NCBI GenBank assembly: GCA_016219225.1
Contig: JACRBX010000316.1
Coordinates: 1 to 34,581, forward strand
DNA length: 34,581 bases
Direction of reading: 5' to 3'
Source of the DNA: Deltaproteobacteria bacterium
GTDB taxonomy: Bacteria > Desulfobacterota > RBG-13-43-22
Shown: positions 26,184 through 33,235 of the stretch, piece by piece
How positions within the stretch are numbered: position 1 is the stretch's first letter
Layout of the letters: every line of letters starts with the position of its first letter
Notes under the pieces: generated by a model
Database searches by the model: none
What the model saw: the letters and a program-made list of their open reading frames with translations, nothing else
What the model was told of the DNA's origin: nothing
Translations under genes and position numbers: made by a program

Positions 26184-26265
26184 CCGTCATTCCGGTGAAA
26201 ACCGGAATCCAGGTGTTATGCTGAGACGAAAAGAACCTGGATTCCCGTTTTCACGGGAATGACGG
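26184..26265. mobile_element. MITE/REP-like element with 30-bp imperfect terminal inverted repeats
   Basis: The left arm (26184-26213, starting CCGTCATTCCGGTGAAAACC) and right arm (26236-26265, ending TTTTCACGGGAATGACGG) are complementary at 28 of 30 positions. The two differences preserve the small hairpin inside each arm (ATTCCGG/CCGGAAT and ATTCCCG/CGGGAAT). The core is 22 bases. This is the well-known ATTCC-type repeat found scattered in many proteobacteria. It has no coding capacity and lies at the end of the truncated toxin-like reading frame. Confidence 0.8.
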
Positions 26266-26270
26266 AGAGG

Positions 26271-26399
26271 TTATCGACGTTTTTTCAAAAAGCTAAACAG
26301 ATACTTTTTCTCAAGATAACTTTTATATCGGATATTTCTGTGGCTCCTAATTTCCCCAGCTTCCTCAATATAAACCGTTTCAAAGTTATAGGTCATCAT
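26271..26399 (-). pseudogene. Stub at the toxin position of a toxin-antitoxin pair
   Basis: A 42-codon frame starts MMTYNFE inside the last codons of the antitoxin gene (ATGATG overlap), exactly where the toxin of such pairs starts. It ends five bases from the MITE-like repeat. The remaining residues (VYIEEAGEIRSHRN...) show no toxin motif I know. A toxin replaced or truncated by recombination is the simplest explanation; a very small functional partner cannot be ruled out. Confidence 0.4.
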
Positions 26400-26589
26400 A
26401 GATGGCGTCCTTTTCCGAATATCCTTTTAAAAATTGGGACATCGTAAAATTTTTCCAATCTGATTCTTCATCCCCGATCAAAAGCATGACTTTCACTTGA
26501 GCCATCTCCTTTAATTTATCTTTTAAATTATCAGGGACTGAAAGATGACCATCAGATAAAATTTCGGCTATATATTCATAAGTTTCCAT
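26386..26589 (-). CDS. Antitoxin-like small protein
   Basis: This is a 67-residue acidic protein, METYEYIAEILSDGHLSVP...DWKNFTMSQFLKGYSEKDAIYDDL. The N-terminal beta-strand pattern and the LKGYSE-D-x-IYDDL ending are typical of small antitoxins encoded before a toxin gene in type II modules; the family name is not certain. GGAGG sits just before the ATG. The partner frame downstream is only a stub, so the antitoxin appears orphaned. Confidence 0.65.
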   Translation of the reverse strand: METYEYIAEILSDGHLSVPDNLKDKLKEMAQVKVMLLIGDEESDWKNFTMSQFLKGYSEKDAIYDDL

Positions 26590-26657
26590 TTAGACCTCCT
26601 TCCAACCTTGGCATGGCGAATTAGTTAAAAATCAAAGAATATCATTGGACTACACAT

Positions 26658-27276
26658 TTATGTCATGCCCAGCGCTTTAATAGCCGCTATCATGGGATCT
26701 GAAAAGAAGATCGGATCGACCCGTTCTACGATGTCTCCAGAGACTTCCAGGAAATTTCTCTTATTCTCTAAAGGCACCAGCGCCCGGCGAGCGCCATTAT
26801 CCATACCAACATGGAGGGGCTCTACTAAGGACCGTAACGACTTGATATTGCCCTGGATGCTTAGATCCCCGAGTATCACAAGTCCCGCCAGCACCGACTG
26901 TTTCTTGATGGCGGAGTAAACGGCGACAATCAGGGCGATGCCTGCTTCACAGGGCACATGACTACTGATCAGATCTTTGCCTTCAACATGGAAGTCAGTA
27001 GTATCCACGAGCGAAGATGCCGGATTCGCAGTAAGTCTTGAGGGTTGAGACTACTTCTTTCGGCATTTTCTGGAGATCGGCCACCTCGTCGAAGGCAACG
27101 ACGTCCCAGAGGCCCACCAGTCCCATCTTTCCGCTCGCCATGTTGTAAAAGAGGTTGGCCACAGTGGTGGGACCGGTCAGGAGGATGGTGTACGGTGACA
27201 GCTCCTGATACGCATAACTTTTTCCCGTCCCTCGTGGTCCCAACTCCACGAGGTTATAGTTATGTTCGCAGAGCCA
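26658..27276 (-). pseudogene. brxL: brxL (BREX Lon-like protease) with a large internal deletion
   Basis: The upstream piece (to about 27000) reads EHNYNLVELGPRGTGKSYAY and GLVGLWDVVAFDEVADLQKM, the AAA+ region of BrxL, ending at SGIFARG. It then runs out of frame into a C-terminal Lon-protease piece (26658-27008) with PCEAGIALIVAVYSAI, VILGDLSIQGNI and MDNGARRALVP. The region expected between them in the roughly 680-residue BrxL is missing, including the end of the ATPase domain and the start of the protease domain. The N-terminus is also lost by fusion to pglZ at about 27270. BrxL is an effector of type 1 BREX. No functional product is expected. Confidence 0.8.
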
Positions 27277-28015
27277 ACCGCTGTCAACTCTTGCGGAACA
27301 AATTTACCGAGGCCTGAAACAAAATCGGTCATCAAAATGTGCCGGCCCAGACGTTGCCGGAGGTCCTCCATCCCCCCACCATCAGGAACGTTGAAGCCGA
27401 AGTCGCGCTGCAGAATCTCTTCAAGTTCACCCTTGGCGTCTTTCTGAGTAATGCTTTCGTCAAGCCGATCCTTGTCGAGGAAAGAAAGGGCGACCTCCTG
27501 TAGGTTGCCGGTGCCGAAGAGAAGGGCGATCACTCCTTTGGAGATCTCGCACCCTTTGTCGGCCAGGGCATCAAGGTCAGCCAGGGACAACTTTCCTGCC
27601 TCGGCCTGCTTCTCAACATAAGCGGCGGTATCATCGCCCAGAACGCCTTTCAGGGCGTTGCGGGCCACGACGGCCAGACGGGTGTTGCGAGCCGGGGGTT
27701 GCTGACCGGGCTGCATGATCACGCCCGCCGCTTCCATCTCGATGAGTGCATGCTGGGTCTGGTCCTGAGACAACGGCACATAAACCTACAGGCGTGGAGC
27801 CTCTTCGCCGTCCATGAGATGCTTTTGGTCTATTTCCCAACGCAGCCGGATAAAACTGCCATTATAGCGAAGGATTGTGGCGTCAGGTAGCTCCAGATCC
27901 TTCACCACCTCGTTATAAAGGCCATCCGGGTCGTACCAGACTACAAGGCCTGATCGTTTGCTTGTTTAGCAATTAAATTCCGGATGTATTCGCTGAAACG
28001 ATTGTCATCATTCAA
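27277..28015 (-). pseudogene. pglZ: pglZ N-terminal remnant with frameshift, nonsense codon and truncation
   Basis: The beginning reads NDDNRFSEYIRNLIAKQ, then the frame shifts near 27950 into SGLVVWYDPDGLYNEVVKDL, the hallmark start of BREX phosphatase PglZ. An in-frame TAG at 27786-27788 interrupts APRL-VYVPLSQDQTQHA, where a leucine codon is expected. The frame then stays open through SLADLDALADKGCEISKG and RLGRHILMTDFVSGLGKF until it is cut at about 27275 and joined to brxL. The alkaline-phosphatase-like catalytic domain is absent. Position after the P-loop gene fits a type 1 BREX order. Confidence 0.8.
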
Positions 28016-28066
28016 ACCTGTTTTTAATTTTCTTTTCGTCCCAGGTCTTTTACCAAACCAAGGAGC

Positions 28067-29533
28067 TTATTTTCGGGCGACCGCTTTTACGCCGCCTTTG
28101 CGGCCCAAACCATAACCAACCCGATAAACATCGGGAAGATTAACCCGATCGTCAGTCATGCGTTCGAATACTCCCAGTGTTTCAATGTCCTGCCTTATGC
28201 CATTTGCCCCTTCTTTCAAATGCACCGGAGGAAGCTTGACCGCGGCGCTGGAAATATCATGTTGCAGGCGATTTAAAATATTTCCATCTTCCCATCGCCG
28301 GGAGATTTCCGCAAAACGACAGGGAACCGTAAGACCAGATAAGGGTTTCAATAATATGTCCACCCATGGATAATCTTCTTGCATTTCCCGGACCCGAATG
28401 CGCGACGCTTCCTGGACACCCCTCTTGATACTTTCATAGTAAAGTGCGTAAACATATTCTGATCGCGGATTATCCTCCGAGGCTTGGCGGATGGCGGACA
28501 GAAAGCTCCTGGGGCTTACCTGCCCGCTGGCGTCTCCAAGGTGGTTCGGTAACCATGTATAAGGAAAACCACGGCGGCGGTCCCTACCCATCCAAGGGCC
28601 TGTAATGGAATGAAAAATTTCTTTCTGAACTTCTTCTTCGGTTCGCATCTTGTCAGGAACCGTCCAGACTTCTCTATATTGGTTCCACGATAGATTGCGA
28701 AAACTTTGACAACCCTCCCGGAAAAGCCGTCCTTGATTCGGTTCATTGCTTAGGTATTGCCAAAGCAGGCCATACAGCTCAGTCCTCGGCCATCGCAACT
28801 CAACTTTTTGACTGAGAATTTTCGATGAGTCAGGAAAATCAATGGGTTTCGTATCTTCGAGGTGATCAGGCCGTACAAATGCTTTAGGCCTGATACGCTT
28901 GTAGGATCTGAACTCTAATAGAACCTGCAAAAGGCCGCGTATTATTTTTAGCATGGTCGGCCAATCATCCGCGGTCCTGTCCAACGCATCGAAAAGAATT
29001 AACCGGTGGACGCTCGCTTTGTCCAACTCTTGATCTGCCTTAAACAATAGGCGCTCCACGTCCTCCGGATGATCAATCACCCATTTGATTGTATCGACCC
29101 AACCTGAAGTAGGTAATAACAGATCTTCGGCCTTACCCTTTATGACCTGGCGCACTGTAATGGAACGCCATATCTGACGGGGATCGAACTCCTCGCTTAA
29201 TCGCACAAGCGTATCTTTACCGGGGTAATCGTCCGGAGAGGAGCGCTCTCCAAACCCTACCGAGACTTTTGTGTTTTCACTGATATCGGATTTGGGTAAG
29301 AGATGCGCTACCATTCGACGGTGTTCCTCGCTTTGCAGAACAGTCCACCAAAAGCTTTTTCCCGCCCCCCGGATTCCACTAACCAGCATGGCGTCCGGAT
29401 GTAAAGCTCTTGAGTGTCCCGTAGGCGTAAATGTGTATTTAAGATCTGGGGTTTGGCCAAAAACTGCAGTATCCTGCGGCAGGGCATCCCTTATCACATC
29501 TCGTATTTCTTGGGGAAAGCGGTAGTCTTTCAT
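28067..29533 (-). CDS. P-loop NTPase of the preserved three-gene module inside the BREX remnant
   Basis: This 488-residue protein has Walker A SGIRGAGKSFWW at residues 52-63 and a Walker B-like LILFDALDR around residue 195. Between them lies a helical segment with SVGFGERSSPDDYPG. The rest is unassigned and rich in W and R, with repeated RPDHLED and YTWLPNHLGD-like polar stretches. No transmembrane segment is visible. It starts in the last four bases of the ParA-like gene (ATGA) and shows no frame damage. It is probably an ATPase partner or sensor of the module. I do not recognise a named family. Confidence 0.8.
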   Translation of the reverse strand: MKDYRFPQEIRDVIRDALPQDTAVFGQTPDLKYTFTPTGHSRALHPDAMLVSGIRGAGKSFWWTVLQSEEHRRMVAHLLPKSDISENTKVSVGFGERSSPDDYPGKDTLVRLSEEFDPRQIWRSITVRQVIKGKAEDLLLPTSGWVDTIKWVIDHPEDVERLLFKADQELDKASVHRLILFDALDRTADDWPTMLKIIRGLLQVLLEFRSYKRIRPKAFVRPDHLEDTKPIDFPDSSKILSQKVELRWPRTELYGLLWQYLSNEPNQGRLFREGCQSFRNLSWNQYREVWTVPDKMRTEEEVQKEIFHSITGPWMGRDRRRGFPYTWLPNHLGDASGQVSPRSFLSAIRQASEDNPRSEYVYALYYESIKRGVQEASRIRVREMQEDYPWVDILLKPLSGLTVPCRFAEISRRWEDGNILNRLQHDISSAAVKLPPVHLKEGANGIRQDIETLGVFERMTDDRVNLPDVYRVGYGLGRKGGVKAVARK

Positions 29534-30849
29534 GCGTCTTCCTCCTCTTTAAACACCATGGTTTCAGCCTCATTCATGAACTTTCCCATGGCCGCTTCTG
29601 CAATCTGTTCGTCAATGCCGATGTTATTTCGCAAAGGGTCGAATTCCTGCAATGCCCGATTCCAATAGACAGGCAACGGGTAATGAGGCGCCTCTTCATT
29701 GTCCACATCAAAGCTGAAGACATCTGTAGTTTGCGCGCCCGCTTCATCATAAAGATGCTCCCTAAATAGGTCCCAGGAATTTTCTCGGAACCTTTTCAGA
29801 TACTCATCGCGCCCAGTCTCCGGTATCATTCCGGCCACTATTTGCAATTTTTTCCTGAATTCTTGAACTTGCGGGTGATTCCGCCAGTGTCTAAACAGGA
29901 AAGCATAAGCATTCCAAGTCTGGATCGAATCAGCGGCAAAGAGAAAGGCGTCGGCGTCCATCCTGGTGACGGATACTGCAGCGATGTCATGAAGACCTGC
30001 CCGGCTGTCTAATATTACCAAATCTGGATCTTCCATTTTTTCCATCTGCTCAACCATTTGTTGCAGACGTTCGGCCCAGGGGATGGATGAATTTCCGCTG
30101 AATGTGGCGTAACATCTGGCGAGCTTGGACAGGTAATCGCCTGTATCTCTACCGAAAGCAGGCACAATTCGGATTTCCCCCGGTAGATCCATAGATAGAG
30201 AACTTGATGAGACCATTGTATTTTTTACGAGATCAGCCTGACCGACGCCATCTTCTACGAACCAGTCCACGATGCCGTAATCGGACAAATAATCCTGTGG
30301 CAGTAGCGTACTGCTCACTCCCGGAGACTCCAGATCCAGATCCAATACCAAAATTTTTTTCCCTTGTTTGGCCAGCCACCAGGCCCAAATCACCAACGCG
30401 GTTGAACGTCCTACACCACCCTTAATCCCGAAAAAAGTAACGCGGCGATTTTTTGTTCTGCGCTGAAGTGGGGCGCGCGACCAATCCTGACCGATGATCT
30501 GTCGGTCAAGAAGCCAAATCTTCAATTCTCCTTCCTCAGCGAGGAACCGCAGGTCATTGGAAACAAGGATCTCGTCACCCTGGATAAGATCACCTGCATA
30601 GAGAACCGCTCTGTCCGGCGGAAAACCGTAAGCGCCAAGAACCTTTGCCATTTCGTTGCTAAACTTGTTCACGGCCGCTTTTTGCTCATTAGATAACGTC
30701 TTATAGCGCCCGGGAAAAACCACACGGATTCGTCCGCGCAGGTCTCGAATCAAAACAACTTTATCGCCAAAGACTGTACCGACGTTCTTAGTCTTATCGA
30801 TCGCAATCTCCAAAGCATTTTCAAAGAGTACCGACGTCTGTTTAGTCAT
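29530..30849 (-). CDS. ParA/MinD-like ATPase with variant Walker A (KGGVGR type)
   Basis: This is a 439-residue protein. Residues 1-130 form an N-terminal domain of unknown function (IRVVFPGRYKTLSNEQKAAV). The ATPase domain follows with the deviant Walker A FFGIKGGVGRSTA at about 140-151, Walker A-prime-like LVLDLDLESPG and switch DLVILDSRAGLHD. The canonical ParA sequence is KGGVGKT/S; here the signature lysine after GVG is arginine, while the first lysine is kept. Variants of this kind are known in phage-defence neighbourhoods. It overlaps both neighbours by four bases, so three genes are made together. Confidence 0.85.
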   Translation of the reverse strand: MTKQTSVLFENALEIAIDKTKNVGTVFGDKVVLIRDLRGRIRVVFPGRYKTLSNEQKAAVNKFSNEMAKVLGAYGFPPDRAVLYAGDLIQGDEILVSNDLRFLAEEGELKIWLLDRQIIGQDWSRAPLQRRTKNRRVTFFGIKGGVGRSTALVIWAWWLAKQGKKILVLDLDLESPGVSSTLLPQDYLSDYGIVDWFVEDGVGQADLVKNTMVSSSSLSMDLPGEIRIVPAFGRDTGDYLSKLARCYATFSGNSSIPWAERLQQMVEQMEKMEDPDLVILDSRAGLHDIAAVSVTRMDADAFLFAADSIQTWNAYAFLFRHWRNHPQVQEFRKKLQIVAGMIPETGRDEYLKRFRENSWDLFREHLYDEAGAQTTDVFSFDVDNEEAPHYPLPVYWNRALQEFDPLRNNIGIDEQIAEAAMGKFMNEAETMVFKEEEDA

Positions 30850-31268
30850 ATGATATCTCCATTCAAAATGGCATTATCGAGGACTTGTTTGGCCATCTGG
30901 GCAGCCTGTTGGTGGTCTGCGGCAATAACGGGCGTCACCCCCGTACGATTATCGTAACGCTGATTGACATCCCAATTCGCAAAAGGATTGAGGACCCCAG
31001 AGAGATGGGAAATATAGTGAACGCCACTCCTCTGATGAGCAAACGTGATAAATTCATTCCACAAATGGTTGATATGAACACGATGCATTCTATCCGCGGG
31101 GGCACCATCCGGTCTGAGTGTCATACCCATTGACAGCATAACCGCCTTCAGTGCGCATTCAGCGGACAAGCCAAACAAGTGATCTGCATTTGCCAATCTT
31201 GTTTCCGCTAACAAATGCCCCGCGTCTTCCCAATGGCGCTCTGCCGCATCACGAAAATCAACCGGCAT
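30846..31268 (-). CDS. HEPN-domain protein with R-x4-H motifs
   Basis: This 140-residue helical protein starts RDAAERHWEDAGHLLAETR...SAECALKAVM, the first two helices of HEPN domains. At residues 60-68 RMHRVHINH offers two overlapping R-x4-H motifs (R60-H65, R63-H68), the active-site signature of HEPN ribonucleases, though HEPN relatives without activity exist. It overlaps the end of the pglX remnant by 11 bases and the ParA-like gene by four. Role in the module inferred: a nuclease effector gated by the two NTPases. Confidence 0.72.
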   Translation of the reverse strand: MPVDFRDAAERHWEDAGHLLAETRLANADHLFGLSAECALKAVMLSMGMTLRPDGAPADRMHRVHINHLWNEFITFAHQRSGVHYISHLSGVLNPFANWDVNQRYDNRTGVTPVIAADHQQAAQMAKQVLDNAILNGDII

Positions 31269-31615
31269 GATTACCTCCTGTATTTAGATCGTAAATATCC
31301 TCCAGACCATGGGCAATTGCCATGGATCGGTCCTTTTTACATAGCTCCTTTACCCGGTCAGGCCAGAGATGGTAAGCGATGTACGACCAGTCGTATTTGC
31401 CTTCCTGGAGTTCCTCCCAGTATTTCTTCGGCTCCTTCCATGGGACCAGTTCCCAAAGAGGCGCTATGTTCAGGATTACGCCGTCGTTGAGATCAAAATC
31501 AAGATGAAGGTTTGCCACTCGGCGCAGTTTGTTCGCAAAGTCGTGCAGCTCGGAGATGAACTGTTCCAAGAGATCGATATCCTTTTCGATCTGTTTGGCC
31601 TCCCGACCGGGAAGG
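31258..31615 (-). pseudogene. pglX: pglX (BREX adenine methyltransferase) C-terminal remnant
   Basis: About 118 codons remain: REAKQIEKDIDLLEQFISEL, then DLNDGVILNIAPLWELVPWK, EELQEGKYDWSYIAYHLWP and SMAIAHGLEDIYD. This matches the C-terminal tail of BREX methyltransferases (BrxX/PglX, over 1100 residues). The methyltransferase domain is gone. The upstream end is a fusion to brxA near 31600-31620, in a different frame. Confidence 0.75.
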
Positions 31616-32024
31616 TTAAGCGAGTGACGCTACCAGCGACGTGATACTCCAGCAGGCCATTCTGATGCGCTTCCAGAAGAAAGCGCTCTACTCCCTCGCG
31701 CGACAGAAAGAACAGTTTCCAATCAACCAGGTCAAGCAGTTTGGCCCCCGATGGTTGGTGTTGCTTCAAGTAAAATACGATGTAAGAGAACGCTTGTAGG
31801 GACAAATAGGCTGGGGCGATGCGTTTTTTGACCGCTCCCTGAAGAACCCCAAAATCACGGAGTGTTGAGAGCACCCCTTGTGTCACCCTTAGTATGGTGG
31901 AATCACCCCAGGCACCTGAAGTCTTTCCCTCTGCAACCCATTTTCTCAACGATGCCTCAATCTCTCGAACATCAATCTCCATGGTGCCTCGGGATCTATG
32001 TGGCACCAGAAGCTCAATCACCAC
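31616..32024 (-). pseudogene. brxA: brxA (DUF1819) C-terminal half
   Basis: About 135 codons match the later part of BrxA: TILRVTQGVLSTLRDFGVLQ, AVKKRIAPAYLSLQAFSYIV, LLDLVDWKLFFLSREGVERF and YHVAGSVTRLTFPV. An intact BrxA is about 200 residues; the N-terminal part is missing or out of frame (an in-frame TAA lies six codons before the first GTG). After TFPV the frame runs on into pglX sequence in the wrong frame. Confidence 0.72.
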
Positions 32025-32164
32025 ATCGATCTTCCATTACGGACTCCAGTCGCTTCATATTCCGTCCTACGTTTTGAAGGCCTTCACCACTTAGTTGAAC
32101 GGAGTAGTAGCCTGCAGATGGACGCTATCGGCTTCCATCCGGCCAAATCGTACCAAACTGGCTT

Positions 32165-32194
32165 ACATTAGATAAAATTCAACGCGCTTGTCAA
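32165..32194 (-). promoter_or_regulatory. Predicted sigma-70 promoter of the BREX-remnant operon
   Basis: TTGACA at 32194-32189 is followed by an A/T-rich TTTTATCTAATGT, giving possible -10 boxes TATCTA or TAATGT with 15-18 base spacing. It lies about 130 bases upstream of the brxA remnant and would still transcribe the intact HEPN/ParA-like/P-loop genes. No clear gene lies between it and brxA. Confidence 0.42.
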
Positions 32195-32553
32195 TCGAAT
32201 TATCTGGTTTCTCCCGATTGATTGAACTGAGCTATCGGGACCAACAAGTGAGGCAGAGAAGCCCCTTTTTGTTACGGTCGCCAAGACAAAATAAAACCCC
32301 ATTTTGTTTAAAATGAAACAAGGCTTTAAATTTTTGTCCAATCCTCTCCCGGTTACGGTTAAAGGGAAAAAGAAAAGAGAAATTAACAGGATGGCTAATG
32401 GAATACCACAGTTATCGGCCCCTTGTCAACGGGTTCGATTACCTTTGAGTCAATGAGTGGTGGTGTATTTCCAGTGGAGCAGGATATCGGAGGCAAGGAA
32501 GAAGACGATTCAGCGAATTGGCTTTCCATCTAACGGGTTAACCTGGATGGTGG

Positions 32554-32585
32554 CCCACCCAGGACTTTTTTTCATCCGGGGTGGG
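32554..32585. terminator. Hairpin in the 32195-32632 gap
   Basis: CCCACCC (32554-32560) pairs with GGGTGGG (32579-32585), with three more inner pairs (GGA/TCC). TTTTA follows only on the plus strand, where I see no gene to terminate. On the minus strand it lies 48 bases beyond the stop of the NuoG-like gene and could stabilise that transcript's end. Nothing else in the 438-base gap looks like a gene. Confidence 0.35.
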
Positions 32586-32632
32586 TTTTATCAGTGGGCG
32601 TATCTTCGATGCTTGAGGCAGACGGAATAACG

Positions 32633-33235
32633 CTATTTCTTGGATTCAGGGGAGTGCGAACCGAGCGCTTCGACTAAGACGTAGGCGGCCTGCAGGGCTT
32701 CTGTTGGGCAAAGGGGGAAACATTCTTTGCAGTTCCAGCACTCCTTGGAGGCGATCTCGGGAATAAAACTGATCTCTTTCCGGATTCCCCGGTCCACAAA
32801 CCCCACGGCGTTCTTCTTTTTAATCTCGGCACAGTATCGTATGCATAGGCCGCAATGAATGCAGAAAGAGGCCTCTTTTTCAAACCGGTTTTTGTCGGCA
32901 CCGTACTCTTGAGCCAGATCCTGCAATTCGAAGGCCTCCGGGGCATGGGCCAGCAAGAGCTCTAAAATCATTTTGCGGATTCTATCGATCTTTTCAGACT
33001 TGGTCCTGACGACCAAATTCTTTTCGACCGGGTAAACGCAGGAAACCACGATTCTGGGTCCGCCGCGTCCTTCTAATTCGACGATACAAAGACGGCATCC
33101 CCCGTAAGGTTCTAATTTCTCGTGGTAACAAAGGGTCGGGACCGCTATTCCCGCACTTCGTGCAGCCTCCAGGATAGTCATCCCTTCCTTGGCCTTGACT
33201 TCTTTTCCATCGATCTGTAAAAGGATCTCACTCAT
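32633..33235 (-). CDS. Second NuoG/HoxU-like iron-sulfur subunit lacking the HxxxC cluster motif
   Basis: This 200-residue protein has an N-terminal 2Fe-2S domain ([28 protein letters not shown]) and two 4Fe-4S motifs ([11 protein letters not shown] and [12 protein letters not shown]). In the segment that normally carries H-x3-C-x2-C-x5-C it reads [16 protein letters not shown], with no cysteine, so that cluster is absent. It overlaps the NuoF-like gene by four bases. Modules like this pair with hydrogenases, formate dehydrogenases or heterodisulfide reductase-type partners; the partner is outside the window. Confidence 0.88.
   Translation of the reverse strand: MSEILLQIDGKEVKAKEGMTILEAARSAGIAVPTLCYHEKLEPYGGCRLCIVELEGRGGPRIVVSCVYPVEKNLVVRTKSEKIDRIRKMILELLLAHAPEAFELQDLAQEYGADKNRFEKEASFCIHCGLCIRYCAEIKKKNAVGFVDRGIRKEISFIPEIASKECWNCKECFPLCPTEALQAAYVLVEALGSHSPESKK

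Noticed and set aside
32025-32160. Short frames between the predicted promoter and the brxA remnant (for example one ending MKRLESVMEDRCGD)
   Set aside because: No convincing start, ribosome site or family; could be a leader peptide or eroded brxA N-terminus, but evidence is too weak to list.
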